Counted from the stretch's first letter, positions 19,521 through 28,640 are shown. The stretch: 64,000 bases of DNA from Neobacillus niacini (GCF_019749295.1 NZ_JACWFG010000008.1:124001-188000); one strand, 5' to 3'. The notes: generated from the letters alone by a model not told the origin. A program made the numbers and translations.

Positions 19521-20558
19521 ATGAAGGCGAGAATTGCAATAAACGGTTTTGGGAGAATTGGAAGGATGGTTTTTAGAAGAGCGATCCTTGAAAATAGTCT
19601 TGATATAATTGCTATAAATGCGAGCTATCCAGCGGAAACGTTAGCTCATTTAATAAAATATGATACGGTCCATGGGGCATTTCAAGGCGATATCATTGCA
19701 TTAGACGAAGAGCTTATTGTAAATGGGAAACGAGTAAAATTATTAAATAATCGAAATCCTGAACAGCTTCCATGGAAAGAGTTAAATATCGACGTCGTTA
19801 TCGAAGCCACCGGTAAATTTAACTCACGTGATAAAGCAAGTCTGCACTTAGATGCGGGAGCGAAAAAGGTAATCATTACTGCACCGGGGAAAGATGAAGA
19901 TATCACTATAGTTATGGGAGTGAATGAAGATAAACTAGATATCACTCAGCATGATGTAATCTCAAACGCTTCCTGTACCACAAACTGTCTCGCACCTGTT
20001 GCCAAAGTGCTAGATGAAAAGTTTGGGATTGAAAACGGACTAATGACAACGATTCATTCCTATACAAATGATCAGCGTAACATTGACAATCCGCATAAAG
20101 ACTTACGCAGAGCTAGAGCGTGTGGACAATCTATCATCCCAACTTCTACAGGGGCTGCGAAAGCGCTGTCACTTGTATTACCTCAACTTAAGGGTAAACT
20201 GCATGGGATGTCACTTCGTGTACCTACACCAAATGTTTCTCTAGTAGATTTAGTCGTTGACTTGAAACAGGATGTCACGGTTGATGATATAAATCAGGCG
20301 TTTGTTGAAGCAAAAAATGGTCCGTTGAAGGGAATACTAGATTTTACAATGGAACCACTTGTATCTGTTGATTTCAATACAAATCCAAACTCAGCGATCA
20401 TTGATGGATTGTCGACCATGGTGATGGGTGACAGGAAAGTGAAAGTACTTGCTTGGTACGATAACGAGTGGGGTTATTCTTCCCGCGTGGTAGATCTTAC
20501 TTTATATGTCGTACATCTTATGGCAAATTCGAATTCGAATTCAGTGAAAGTTGGATAA
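19521..20558 (+). CDS. gapB: Glyceraldehyde-3-phosphate dehydrogenase GapB (gluconeogenic type)
   Basis: Interconverts glyceraldehyde 3-phosphate and 1,3-bisphosphoglycerate; GapB enzymes prefer NADP and work in gluconeogenesis. It is 345 residues. The Rossmann motif INGFGRIGR, the catalytic SNASCTTNC with Cys152, the phosphate loops STGAAKA and LRVPTPNVS, and WYDNEWGYSS are present. GapB rather than GapA is supported by NASYPAETLAHLIKYDTVHG, by linkage to speD, and by two CcpN operators in front. GGAAGGGG at 19505-19512 precedes ATG 19521. The last residues NSNSNSNS come from a GAATTC-rich microsatellite (about 20527-20542) not expected in the family. Confidence 0.95.
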   Translation: MKARIAINGFGRIGRMVFRRAILENSLDIIAINASYPAETLAHLIKYDTVHGAFQGDIIALDEELIVNGKRVKLLNNRNPEQLPWKELNIDVVIEATGKFNSRDKASLHLDAGAKKVIITAPGKDEDITIVMGVNEDKLDITQHDVISNASCTTNCLAPVAKVLDEKFGIENGLMTTIHSYTNDQRNIDNPHKDLRRARACGQSIIPTSTGAAKALSLVLPQLKGKLHGMSLRVPTPNVSLVDLVVDLKQDVTVDDINQAFVEAKNGPLKGILDFTMEPLVSVDFNTNPNSAIIDGLSTMVMGDRKVKVLAWYDNEWGYSSRVVDLTLYVVHLMANSNSNSVKVG

Positions 20559-20564
20559 AATCCA

Positions 20565-20590
20565 AAATGCTGTCTTTTTGACAGCGTTTT
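20565..20590 (+). terminator. Terminator of gapB
   Basis: Stem 20566-20574 / 20580-20588 (one T-G pair), T5 loop, then a long T run. It separates gapB from speD. Confidence 0.88.
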
Positions 20591-20708
20591 TTTTTGTGGC
20601 TTTTTCATTTACTGTTGCATAATATAGTTTGAAATTTGTTTTTTTCTGAGGAGATAAGCCCTTTAAACTGTATTACTAAAAAGTTGTAAAAAAACTTAGA
20701 GTGATAGG

Positions 20709-20737
20709 TTGCAAAAAAAATATAAACTTAGTATACT
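20709..20737 (+). promoter_or_regulatory. Sigma-A promoter of speD
   Basis: TTGCAA (20709-20714) and TATACT (20732-20737) with a 17-bp spacer; predicted start near 20744, giving a 140-nt leader. Confidence 0.75.
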
Positions 20738-20743
20738 AGTCAT

Positions 20744-20883
20744 CGTGAACTTCTTGAAATTAGGTAACGATTAATTACTTAAAGGGTTAGGACCTCTTTG
20801 GACTAACTTTCCCCCGTGGTAATTACCAGCTACCGTCAATATAGGATTTCAAGAATGAAGCGAAAATGTTTAGAGGGGGAAAA
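20744..20883 (+). ncRNA. Structured speD leader with SD-sequestering potential
   Basis: A perfect 10-bp helix can close the leader: TTCTTGAAAT (20751-20760) with ATTTCAAGAA (20846-20855). Inside, TAATTAC (20772-20778) can pair with GTAATTA (20819-20825), GGTA (20763-20766) with TACC (20831-20834), and GTTAG..CC (20786-20794) with GG..CTAAC (20800-20807) as a local hairpin. TTTCCCCC (20808-20815) is exactly complementary to GGGGGAAA (20875-20882), the ribosome binding site of speD. This is the layout of a translational riboswitch or other RNA switch. I cannot place it in a known riboswitch class from memory; the ligand is unknown, and polyamines or S-adenosylmethionine are only guesses from the gene. 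Confidence 0.6.
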
Positions 20884-21264
20884 ATGAATATGGAAACAAT
20901 GGGACGTCACGTAATCTCTGAATTATGGGGATGCGACTTTGAAAAATTGAATGATATGAATTTTATTGAACAAACTTTTGTCGAGGCAGCTCTTAAATCA
21001 GGTGCGGAGATTCGCGAGGTAGCTTTTCATAAATTTGCACCACAAGGCGTAAGCGGTGTTGTAATTATTTCTGAATCTCACTTAACCATTCACAGCTTCC
21101 CTGAGCACGGATATGCAAGTATTGATGTGTATACATGTGGAGATTTAAATCCCAATGTAGCAGCAGATTATATTGCAGAAGCTTTAAATGCACAAACACG
21201 TGAAAATATTGAAATTCCACGTGGTATGGGTCCTGTTCAAGTAAAACAGGCAAAAGCTCTTTAA
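20884..21264 (+). CDS. speD: S-adenosylmethionine decarboxylase proenzyme
   Basis: Decarboxylates S-adenosylmethionine to supply aminopropyl groups for spermidine. The 126-residue proenzyme is of the short bacterial type that cleaves itself to make a pyruvoyl group; the cleavage motif is [19 protein letters not shown], with Ser65 the expected pyruvoyl precursor. GCDFEKLND and [13 protein letters not shown] also match. ATG 20884 is used because AGAGGGGG (20872-20879) sits 4 nt before it; the upstream in-frame ATG 20866 precedes that site. Monocistronic, controlled by its own promoter and a structured leader. Confidence 0.96.
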   Translation: MNMETMGRHVISELWGCDFEKLNDMNFIEQTFVEAALKSGAEIREVAFHKFAPQGVSGVVIISESHLTIHSFPEHGYASIDVYTCGDLNPNVAADYIAEALNAQTRENIEIPRGMGPVQVKQAKAL

Positions 21265-21285
21265 TTTATAAAATAAAAAACAACG

Positions 21286-21316
21286 AGGGGTGTATTTTTA
21301 GTACACCTCTTTTTAT
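21286..21316 (+). terminator. Terminator of speD
   Basis: Stem AGGGGTGTA (21286-21294) / TACACCTCT (21302-21310), followed by a T-rich tract. Confidence 0.88.
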
Positions 21317-21371
21317 TTTTTATCAAAAGTATTGTAAACTAAGGGTAAAGTATATTTTCTGGAGGCTGCAT

Positions 21372-21770
21372 ATGTCTATTATTCGCGACGTTTTTACTCG
21401 TTTCACTAAAAAAATCGAAACATCGGACAATCATAAGGATAGTTCATTAGGTACTCATTATTATAAAGCCACATTCAATCAACTTTTCAAGTCTGTTGAG
21501 GAGTTATTTAGGCAGGATGCCGATTGCAAAATTATTACGGTTTCCAAAGATCATGGTGAGATTGCTGTGGAAATCGATAAACCGATACCTTGCTTTCTAA
21601 TCGTTACGATTGTTTCAGTCAGGGGGCTGGAAACTGCGGTTGATTTTAATATTTCGTCTGAAAGGTTTTCGCCGACGGGCACGTACCCAATTTTAAGAAA
21701 AAGATTGATTTCGTATTACGAGAAAATTAATAAATTACATACTCTTGTCGGAATTGGAAAAAGCTCATAA
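21372..21770 (+). CDS. Conserved hypothetical cytosolic protein
   Basis: 132-residue soluble protein with no signal peptide or membrane segment; I do not recognise a characterised domain. The middle (residues about 40-95) alternates hydrophobic and polar residues as in a beta-rich fold (CKIITVSKDHGEIAVEIDKPIPCFLIVTIVSV), flanked by helices, the last being KRLISYYEKINKLHTLVG. GGAGG at 21361-21365 is 6 nt from ATG 21372. It lies alone between speD and nrdR, with a terminator upstream; a short gap of about 85 bp leads to nrdR. Confidence 0.75.
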   Translation: MSIIRDVFTRFTKKIETSDNHKDSSLGTHYYKATFNQLFKSVEELFRQDADCKIITVSKDHGEIAVEIDKPIPCFLIVTIVSVRGLETAVDFNISSERFSPTGTYPILRKRLISYYEKINKLHTLVGIGKSS

Positions 21771-21855
21771 TACTTCTTGTGTTACCGTTTTCTTTTTAAT
21801 AAGATAAATAGTAGATAATTATACCTATGTAGTGATTGATTTGGGAGTTGATCAA

Positions 21856-22317
21856 ATGAAGTGCCCTTCATGTCAAAATTATGGTACACGTGTGCTTGAT
21901 TCCCGGCCGGTAGATGAGGGTCGTGCAACCCGTAGAAGGCGTGAGTGTGAGGAATGTGGTTATCGTTTTACGACATTCGAGAAGATCGAAGAAATTCCAC
22001 TTATTGTCGTCAAAAAGGAAGGTACAAGGGAAGAATTCAGCCGTGATAAAATTTTACGAGGCTTAATTAAAGCTTGTGAAAAACGCCCTGTTGCTTTGAA
22101 AGAATTAGAGGATATTACCCAAGGGGTTGAAAAGGAACTACGCAGTCAAGGGATATCAGAAATAAAAAGTGAATTGATTGGTGAAATGGTGATGGACAGG
22201 CTAGCGCATGTTGATGAGGTCGCATATGTGCGATTTGCTTCGGTTTACCGTCAATTTAAGGATATAAATGTTTTTATTCAAGAATTAAAGGAATTGATAA
22301 ACAAGGAGAAATCCTAA
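21856..22317 (+). CDS. nrdR: Transcriptional repressor NrdR
   Basis: Nucleotide-sensing repressor of ribonucleotide reductase genes. The 153-residue protein has an N-terminal zinc ribbon (C3-x2-C6 in MKCPSCQ and C-x2-C in CEECGYRF) and an ATP-cone domain (about 49-139; [29 protein letters not shown]). ATG 21856 is preceded by GGGAG (21843-21847) at 8 nt; GTG 21832 and TTG 21841 are upstream of that site. It is followed at short distance by dnaB, as in other Bacillus genomes where nrdR-dnaB-dnaI form an operon. Confidence 0.96.
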   Translation: MKCPSCQNYGTRVLDSRPVDEGRATRRRRECEECGYRFTTFEKIEEIPLIVVKKEGTREEFSRDKILRGLIKACEKRPVALKELEDITQGVEKELRSQGISEIKSELIGEMVMDRLAHVDEVAYVRFASVYRQFKDINVFIQELKELINKEKS

Positions 22318-22368
22318 GGAGCTAAAGTGTCTTTGGCTCTTTATTACTTTTATTAAAGGGTGAATGAA

Positions 22369-23757
22369 ATGGCGCAGCATTGGCAGGAATTGATTCCGAT
22401 TGACCGTTACATTGTTACGTCAAATGGATTGCTGCATGAATACGATCGCAAAGTACTGACCTTCTTGTATCAGCCCCTTATCGGCTCAGCATGTTTAAGC
22501 TTATATATGACTCTATGGGCTGAGCTTGAAGAAAATAGATTGTGGTCTGAATCCTCCACCCATCATTTATTGATGAATTTGTTAAGTGTCAATTTAAAGG
22601 ATATTTATGAGGCAAGGTTGAAGCTTGAGGGAATCGGCTTACTAAAAACATACGCAAAAACAGATGATAGTGGACGGTCTTTTATTTATGAATTGCATCC
22701 ACCATTAAGTCCAGAGCAATTTTTTCTAGATGGAATGTTAAATATTTATTTATATCGTAAAATTGGAAAAAACCATTTTTCAAGGCTGAAGCGTTTTTTC
22801 AGCATCCCTAAAAAGCCATTGGAAGACGACTATTCTGAGGTGACAAGAGCATTTCAGGATGTATTTGCTTCTGCAACGCCTGGCAGTCTTCAATATATGC
22901 AGGAGCATGCTGAGGACTTGGAGGCGGAACCTGCAAAAGAGTTCATCGGGCGGCAGGATCAAAAGCCTATTCAAATTGATACCAGAACCTTTGACTTTGA
23001 AATGTTAATGGCTGGACTCAATGAATCGCTGGTTCCTCAAAAAGCACTGACGAAAAAGGTGAAAGAGGTTATTAGTAATCTTGCATTTCTTTATGGGATC
23101 TCCCCGCTTGAAATGAAAAACTTTATCTTAGGGGCCATTAATGAAAATGATGAAATTGATGTTGAGGACCTCAGGAAAGGTGCTAGGGATTGGTATCAAT
23201 TTGAAAATTATGATCAACTTCCAAGCCTTATTAATAGAACGCAGCCTGCTGTTCACCAGGTTCAAGTAACTGAACCCAAAACACAAGAGGAAAAATTAAT
23301 TCGTTATTATGAAACTACTCCGCCTATTGTTATTTTTAAAGAATTATCCGGTGGTGTGGAGCCTTCAGTTTCGAATTTAAAGATTTTAGAAGAAGTTATG
23401 ATAAAATATAAACTTCCTCCAGGTGTTGTAAATGTGTTAATTGAAGTTGTTCTCAGAAAAACGGACATGAAATTTACAAAGAATTTTGTTGAATCTATTG
23501 CTAGTCATTGGGCTCGTCTAAAAATAAAGACAGTGAAAGAAGCGATGGAAGCAGCTATAAAAGAAGAGCGCAGCTTTAAAGAAAGTAAAAAAACTGGGAA
23601 AGCTACGAAACAAAAACCAATTCGGACAGAAGTATTGCCGGATTGGTTTGATGATAAAGGAAAAGAAAGTGTTAAAGAGCCAACAAAAGAAAATAACTCA
23701 GAGATTGAAGCTAGAAAACGTGCAATAGAAGAAAAGTTAAAAGCCTTTCGTAAATAG
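22369..23757 (+). CDS. dnaB: Replication initiation and membrane attachment protein DnaB
   Basis: Primosome component of Bacillota (not the DnaB helicase of E. coli) that, with DnaD and DnaI, loads the replicative helicase at oriC and restart sites and helps membrane attachment. It is 462 residues. The N-terminal winged-helix part includes LTFLYQPLIGSACLSLYMTLWAEL and the C-terminal DnaB/DnaD domain ends with a lysine-rich tail. ATG 22369 is 6 nt from AAAGGGTG (22355-22362); GTG 22360 overlaps it. dnaI begins 13 bp after the stop, so the two are cotranscribed. Confidence 0.92.
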   Translation: MAQHWQELIPIDRYIVTSNGLLHEYDRKVLTFLYQPLIGSACLSLYMTLWAELEENRLWSESSTHHLLMNLLSVNLKDIYEARLKLEGIGLLKTYAKTDDSGRSFIYELHPPLSPEQFFLDGMLNIYLYRKIGKNHFSRLKRFFSIPKKPLEDDYSEVTRAFQDVFASATPGSLQYMQEHAEDLEAEPAKEFIGRQDQKPIQIDTRTFDFEMLMAGLNESLVPQKALTKKVKEVISNLAFLYGISPLEMKNFILGAINENDEIDVEDLRKGARDWYQFENYDQLPSLINRTQPAVHQVQVTEPKTQEEKLIRYYETTPPIVIFKELSGGVEPSVSNLKILEEVMIKYKLPPGVVNVLIEVVLRKTDMKFTKNFVESIASHWARLKIKTVKEAMEAAIKEERSFKESKKTGKATKQKPIRTEVLPDWFDDKGKESVKEPTKENNSEIEARKRAIEEKLKAFRK

Positions 23758-23770
23758 GGGGTGAGGATCA

Positions 23771-24700
23771 TTGGAAAAAATAAATCGTACACTTAAGCGT
23801 TTAGCCTCAAATGAAAGCTTTCAAAAGCGATATGAAGAACAGCGGCAGCAAGTTCTTAATCACCCTGATATACATGCCTTTTTAGCAGAACACCAGAATG
23901 AACTGCAACAGGCAACCATTGAAAAAAGCATGAGCAAACTATACGAGTATACCCAGCAAAGTAAAGAATGCAATCGCTGTGAGAGTCTGGATGGCTGTGT
24001 TAATTTCATGAAGGGATATCACCCTGACTTGGTATTAGTCAGAAACTCTATTGATGTGGTGTATAAGCGCTGCCCTAGAAAAGTCATGGCAGATGAACAA
24101 AAGAAGAATCAAAAGCTTATTAAAAGTTTATACGTGCCTAGAGACATACTAGAAGCTACCTTTGAGGACTTTGAAGGTGACGAAGGACGTCTTGATGCTG
24201 GAGATAAGGCTGCTACCTTTTTAATGAATTATGAGGATGGCCAAAAGCCAAAGGGATTGTATCTCTATGGCAAGTTTGGAGTGGGGAAATCCTATTTGCT
24301 TGGCGCTATTGCCAACGAGCTTGCTAAGAAACAAATTTCGTCCATGATTGTGTATGTACCAGAGCTGCTGCGCGAGATGAAAAGTGCAATTGGTGATAAT
24401 ACTTTAAATGAAAAAATCGAGGCACTAAAGAAGGAACCAATCCTAATGCTTGATGACATTGGAGCTGAGGCTGTTTCCAGCTGGACAAGAGACGAAGTCT
24501 TGGGACCAATCCTTCAGTTCAGAATGCTTGAGAAGCTGCCGACGTTTTTTACCTCGAATTTTGACTTTCAGGGACTTGAGCATCATTTAACCTACAGTCA
24601 GCGCGGGGAAGAAGAAAAGATGAAAGCACGAAGAATCATGGAAAGAATTCGAAGTTTAAGTGAGCCTGTTTTGGTTGAAGGCAGAAATCGACGTGATTAA
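23771..24700 (+). CDS. dnaI: Primosomal protein DnaI (helicase loader)
   Basis: AAA+ ATPase that loads the replicative helicase DnaC onto DNA; 309 residues against 311 in B. subtilis. The N-terminal helicase-binding domain carries a zinc site (CNRCESLDGC ... CPRK, about 72-112). The AAA+ part has Walker A LYGKFGVGKSYLL (about 164-176), Walker B ILMLDDIGAE and sensor I FFTSNFD. The start is TTG 23771, with GGGGGTGAGG directly upstream. A terminator follows, closing the nrdR-dnaB-dnaI unit. Confidence 0.96.
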   Translation: MEKINRTLKRLASNESFQKRYEEQRQQVLNHPDIHAFLAEHQNELQQATIEKSMSKLYEYTQQSKECNRCESLDGCVNFMKGYHPDLVLVRNSIDVVYKRCPRKVMADEQKKNQKLIKSLYVPRDILEATFEDFEGDEGRLDAGDKAATFLMNYEDGQKPKGLYLYGKFGVGKSYLLGAIANELAKKQISSMIVYVPELLREMKSAIGDNTLNEKIEALKKEPILMLDDIGAEAVSSWTRDEVLGPILQFRMLEKLPTFFTSNFDFQGLEHHLTYSQRGEEEKMKARRIMERIRSLSEPVLVEGRNRRD

Positions 24701-24713
24701 GCAGACAGATAGA

Positions 24714-24752
24714 GGGTTACCGATATATTTTTCGGTAATCCTTTATTTTTTT
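24714..24752 (+). terminator. Terminator of dnaI
   Basis: Nine-bp stem 24714-24722 / 24733-24741 (one G-T pair), then a T-rich tract including nine consecutive T. Confidence 0.88.
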
Positions 24753-24850
24753 TTACAATATAGGGGTCAAGTGTGTTGTCTTAACTTCTATTTTGGCCAA
24801 GTCCCCCATATAAATAGTAAAACAGAGTATGGGTCAGAGGGGGGATTTGG

Positions 24851-25723
24851 TTGGCAGAAATCATCTTCCGAAGCAGGATGGATGCGAAGAGATTTTATGA
24901 TCACTTGCTGAAGTGTTTACACATTAATCCAGGTAATCAAGATATTCTTCTTTTAGAAGATCGATATATAGTAAAGATTTTAGAAAATAAGATTAACCTT
25001 GAGTACGTTAAAACTGCTTTTTATGAATTTATCGTAAAAATTAAAACGGATGATTGGTTTAGAACGATTCTACAAGAGCATTACTTTTATGAAGATTTAG
25101 AAGAGCAGCAGCACATATTGGAAATTATTTATTCTGTCTTGGAGGGCCAGCGCGAAGACCTGACTGTACTAATCAGGGAAAACGAAGAAGCACCAAATAT
25201 TAAAGATGCGGTAGAGGAAATCTTCCAGGATCATGTCTCTTTTTCGTTTGATTCCTTTATAAAGTTTCGTTTGCGTCCTTATTTAAAAATGTTAGAGAGT
25301 TACGTTGAAATTTCAATCGATGAATATAAAATGGAGCAAGAATATCAAATGTTTATTCAAACACTAAGGGATTTTTTAGCTGGCCGTGAACCGAAAATGG
25401 ACAGTTTGCATCTTTTGTTTGATGAGGAAATTACCTTCTATGATGAGAGTTTTGCTGAGATAAAAAGGGGAGAGTTGATGAAAATGATAGATCGGAAGCT
25501 TCTATTTAACCATCCGGTTTATGTAGATTCTGCTTCGATTGCACCTTTATTATCAATTGCGCCTAAAAACATTCTTCTCTATACGAAAAACCCTGAGGAA
25601 CCGCTTGTTAGGACGATTAAGAACATTTTTGAAGAGAGAGTTGTAATAAAGTCTTTCAAAGGATTGCGTCATACAAAAGAATGGATTCAACAGGAGAATA
25701 GTGCAAACGAAAACGGCGCTTGA
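24851..25723 (+). CDS. ytxC: Putative sporulation protein YtxC
   Basis: 290-residue soluble, acidic, mainly helical protein. It matches the YtxC family by overall pattern (FRSRMDAKRFYDHLLKCL start, HVSFSFDSFIKFRLRPYLKMLESYVEISIDEYKMEQEYQMF core) and by position between dnaI and thrS. The molecular role is unknown. The start is TTG 24851, with a GAGGGGGG ribosome binding site about 7-14 nt upstream. It has its own upstream region after the dnaI terminator; no convincing sporulation-sigma promoter could be fixed. Confidence 0.82.
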   Translation: MAEIIFRSRMDAKRFYDHLLKCLHINPGNQDILLLEDRYIVKILENKINLEYVKTAFYEFIVKIKTDDWFRTILQEHYFYEDLEEQQHILEIIYSVLEGQREDLTVLIRENEEAPNIKDAVEEIFQDHVSFSFDSFIKFRLRPYLKMLESYVEISIDEYKMEQEYQMFIQTLRDFLAGREPKMDSLHLLFDEEITFYDESFAEIKRGELMKMIDRKLLFNHPVYVDSASIAPLLSIAPKNILLYTKNPEEPLVRTIKNIFEERVVIKSFKGLRHTKEWIQQENSANENGA

Positions 25724-25754
25724 AAAATATTGTAAAAATTGTGTGTTTGGTGTA

Positions 25755-25783
25755 TTGATTTTTCAAAAATTAATCATTATAAT
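25755..25783 (+). promoter_or_regulatory. Sigma-A promoter of thrS
   Basis: TTGATT (25755-25760) and TATAAT (25778-25783) with a 17-bp spacer; start near 25790, so the T-box leader is about 345 nt. Confidence 0.75.
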
Positions 25784-25814
25784 AACCTACATAGTAAAAT
25801 ATGCAGCAAAAAGT

Positions 25815-26069
25815 AATGATAAGGACAACAGTATTTATTCACGGTTACCAGAGAGGGAGGACCCGGCTGAAAGCCTCCTAGCACGGATTGAATGCTTACC
25901 ACCTTTAAACTTCAGCGGTGAACGCTTCTTAGAAGTGAGTAATCTCTGACGGGAAACAGCCCGTTACCCTGTCCTAAAGTCATTTTTAAAGACGTTTTTT
26001 AAAAATGAAAAAATGGGTGGAACCACGTGTTTATTAAACTCGTCCCTTTTCCAGGGACGGGTTTTTTTA
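25815..26069 (+). ncRNA. T-box leader of thrS
   Basis: The T-box core TGGGTGGAACCACG is at 26014-26027. It is followed by the terminator stem 26037-26046 / 26054-26063 and a T run. Stem I begins with the AGAGAGGGAGG region near 25850; ACC at 25898-25900, flanked by A on its 3' side, is the best threonine specifier candidate. Uncharged tRNA-Thr should bind and stabilise the antiterminator, so thrS is transcribed when threonine is short. Confidence 0.92.
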
Positions 26070-26134
26070 TTTTTAAAGCGCTATTTTAGGACAAAATTAA
26101 GTCCCGCGCGCTCAAATCAAAAGGAGGAGTTACC

Positions 26135-28072
26135 ATGTCAGACGTTGTTAAAATTTCGTTTCCAGATGGAGCAGTGAAGGAGTTCCCTCGTGGAACAACA
26201 ACGGAAGATATTGCGTTTTCCATCAGCCCGGGACTGAAGAAAAAAGCAATTGCCGGGAAATGGAATGGTCAATTATATGATCTTCGCCGTCCAATCCTTG
26301 ATGACGGATCCATAGAAATCGTTGTACCAGAATCAAAGGATGCATTGGAAATTTTACGTCATAGTACTGCCCACTTAATGGCGCAGGCGATTAAGAGGCT
26401 GTATGGGAAAGAAGTAAACCTAGGTGTAGGGCCTGTAATTGAAGGCGGATTTTATTATGATATCGACCTTGAAGAATCGATTACTCCAGAAGACCTGCCT
26501 AAGATTGAAAAAGAAATGGCGAAAGTCGTTAATGAAAACATCGAGATTGTTCGTAAAGAAGTTAGCCGTGCAGAAGCGGTGCAGTTCTTTAAAGCCGAGG
26601 GTGACCCTTACAAGCTGGAACTAATTGAAGCAATTCCAGATGATGAAACAGTAACTATCTATGAGCAGGGCGACTTTGCTGACCTTTGCCGTGGTGTCCA
26701 TGTACCATCAACTGGTAAAATCAAAGAATTTAAATTGTTGAGCATTGCCGGGGCTTACTGGCGCGGTGACAGCAAAAACAAAATGCTTCAGCGTATTTAC
26801 GGGACTGCTTTCTTCAAGAAAGAGGATCTGAAAGAGCATCTTCGCTTACTTGAAGAAGCGAAAGAGCGTGACCATCGTAAAATTGGAAAAGAGTTAAACC
26901 TGTTTACTAGCTCTCAATTAGTTGGTCAAGGGCTGCCATTATGGCTTCCAAAAGGTGCAACCATCCGACGTGTTGTTGAAAGATATATCGTTGATAAAGA
27001 GCAGCGTCTGGGCTATGACCATGTGTACACTCCAATCATGGGAAGCGTGGATCTATACAAAACTTCTGGTCACTGGGATCATTACCAAGAAGATATGTTC
27101 CCGATAATGGATATGGATAACGAGCAATTGGTTCTTCGTCCAATGAACTGTCCGCATCATATGATGGTATACAAAAATGCGATTCACAGCTATCGAGAAC
27201 TCCCAATTCGAATTGCTGAGCTAGGAACTATGCACCGTTATGAAATGTCTGGTGCATTATCAGGATTACAGCGTGTTCGCGGAATGACTTTGAATGATGC
27301 TCATATTTTTGTTCGACCAGACCAAATCAAAGATGAATTTAAGCGTGTTGTTAATCTTGTGTTAGGAGTATATAAAGATTTCAACATTAATGATTATTCC
27401 TTCCGTCTATCCTACCGTGACCCTCAAGATACTGAAAAGTATTTTGATGATGATGCAATGTGGGAAAAAGCGCAAAGTATGCTTAAAGAAGCAATGGATG
27501 ACCTTGGTCTTGATTATTATGAAGCTGAAGGAGAAGCAGCTTTCTACGGTCCTAAGCTTGATGTTCAAGTAAAAACTGCATTAGGCAAGGAAGAAACTCT
27601 ATCTACAGTTCAATTAGACTTCTTGCTGCCGGAACGATTTGATTTAACTTATGTTGGAGAAGACGGCAAGCAGCACCGCCCAGTTGTAATCCACCGTGGT
27701 GTTGTGTCAACAATGGAACGCTTTGTGGCATTCTTAATTGAAGAATACAAAGGAGCCTTCCCAACTTGGTTAGCTCCAGTCCAAGTTCAAGTAATTCCTG
27801 TTTCACCAGAAGCACATTTTGATTTTGCCAAGCAGGTACAGGAACAGCTTCAAAATGAAGGCTTCCGCGTTGAATTAGATGGCCGTAATGAAAAAATCGG
27901 TTACAAAATCCGCGAAGCCCAAATGCAAAAAATCCCATACATGCTCGTTGTCGGCGACAAAGAAGTAGAAGAAAACGCCGTAAACGTCCGCAAATACGGA
28001 GAACAAAAATCAGAAACAATACCATTTGCACAATACCTTGAATCACTAAAGGCTGAAGTGAAAAGAGGATAA
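26135..28072 (+). CDS. thrS: Threonyl-tRNA synthetase
   Basis: Charges tRNA-Thr; class II synthetase of 645 residues. The N-terminal TGS domain (about 1-64) is followed by the editing domain with [16 protein letters not shown] (H-x3-H) and [11 protein letters not shown]. The catalytic core has the zinc-binding Cys in RPMNCPHHM, motif 2 [25 protein letters not shown] and motif 3 [15 protein letters not shown], and the anticodon-binding domain ends the protein. AAAGGAGGAG upstream sets ATG 26135. Expression is controlled by the T-box just upstream. Confidence 0.98.
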   Translation: MSDVVKISFPDGAVKEFPRGTTTEDIAFSISPGLKKKAIAGKWNGQLYDLRRPILDDGSIEIVVPESKDALEILRHSTAHLMAQAIKRLYGKEVNLGVGPVIEGGFYYDIDLEESITPEDLPKIEKEMAKVVNENIEIVRKEVSRAEAVQFFKAEGDPYKLELIEAIPDDETVTIYEQGDFADLCRGVHVPSTGKIKEFKLLSIAGAYWRGDSKNKMLQRIYGTAFFKKEDLKEHLRLLEEAKERDHRKIGKELNLFTSSQLVGQGLPLWLPKGATIRRVVERYIVDKEQRLGYDHVYTPIMGSVDLYKTSGHWDHYQEDMFPIMDMDNEQLVLRPMNCPHHMMVYKNAIHSYRELPIRIAELGTMHRYEMSGALSGLQRVRGMTLNDAHIFVRPDQIKDEFKRVVNLVLGVYKDFNINDYSFRLSYRDPQDTEKYFDDDAMWEKAQSMLKEAMDDLGLDYYEAEGEAAFYGPKLDVQVKTALGKEETLSTVQLDFLLPERFDLTYVGEDGKQHRPVVIHRGVVSTMERFVAFLIEEYKGAFPTWLAPVQVQVIPVSPEAHFDFAKQVQEQLQNEGFRVELDGRNEKIGYKIREAQMQKIPYMLVVGDKEVEENAVNVRKYGEQKSETIPFAQYLESLKAEVKRG

Positions 28073-28077
28073 GTAGG

Positions 28078-28104
28078 AGGGGGAGATTCTTCTCCCTTTT
28101 TTAC
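28078..28104 (+). terminator. Terminator of thrS
   Basis: GGGAGA (28081-28086) / TCTCCC (28091-28096), loop TTCT, extended by G-T pairs and followed by T6. Confidence 0.85.
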
Positions 28105-28139
28105 TTTTTAATGCTAATGATGTTTTAACTAATGGAGGC

Positions 28140-28320
28140 ATCCGCAACTAAATTGTGGCTATCCGCAACTAATTGATGCCATCCGCAACTAAATTGCGGC
28201 ATCCGCAACTAAAATGAGGTTATCCGCAACTAAATTGTGGCATCCGCAACTAAATAGTGGCTATCCGCAACTAAATAGTGCCATCCGCAACTAATGCTAT
28301 CCATCCGCAATTAAATCCCC
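28140..28320. repeat. Tandem array, 20-21-bp period, nine units
   Basis: ATCCGCAA recurs at 28140, 28161, 28181, 28201, 28222, 28242, 28263, 28283 and 28303 (the last two bases vary). The spacing alternates 20 and 21, averaging 20.4 bp, close to two helical turns. Several units form a short hairpin, CCGCAA-CTAAA-TTGYGG. It lies between the thrS terminator and the infC promoter. Confidence 0.92.
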
Positions 28321-28445
28321 ATCTATAACAAATCATCCGAAATTAACACCTATGTTTAGCAGTGTCTAAAAAAAAGAAAAAATTTCTATTGTATAATTCT
28401 GCGTTTCTTGATAAAATGAATTTCGTTGTCATACGAAATGCATGT

Positions 28446-28475
28446 TTGACATCACGTCTTTGCTTATGTTATAGT
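28446..28475 (+). promoter_or_regulatory. Sigma-A promoter of infC-rpmI-rplT
   Basis: Consensus TTGACA at 28446-28451 and TATAGT at 28470-28475, 18-bp spacer; predicted start near 28482, leaving a leader of about 270 nt. Confidence 0.8.
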
Positions 28476-28481
28476 AACTAA

Positions 28482-28640
28482 GGAAAATTGAATACTAGTT
28501 TTGGGAAAAGAAGAAGCACCCGCTTCTCACCTGATTGACGCAATTGGCAGTTGGCAGGTTTTACGTGAACTCTTTAGTTTATTACTTTTGTTTCGTAAAA
28601 GTGTGGGTGTATTCATCCGCACTTTTTTATTTGTAAAAAA
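28482..28640 (+). ncRNA. L20 autoregulatory leader of infC operon
   Basis: In Bacillus, ribosomal protein L20 binds this leader and favours a terminator. The conserved-looking stretch CCCGCTTCTCACCTGATTG lies near 28519-28537. A terminator stem AAAAGTG.. (28597-28609) pairs with CATCC-CACTTTT (28613-28626) and runs into T6 and TATTTG. An ORF of 64 codons through it is a by-product of the leader. Identity rests on operon context and terminator layout. Confidence 0.75.

Noticed and set aside
24660..24911. 83-codon ORF spanning the dnaI end and ytxC start
   Set aside because: It overlaps two real genes in another frame and crosses the dnaI terminator.
25701..25949. 82-codon ORF between ytxC and thrS
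   Set aside because: It overlaps the end of ytxC, the thrS promoter and stem I of the T-box.
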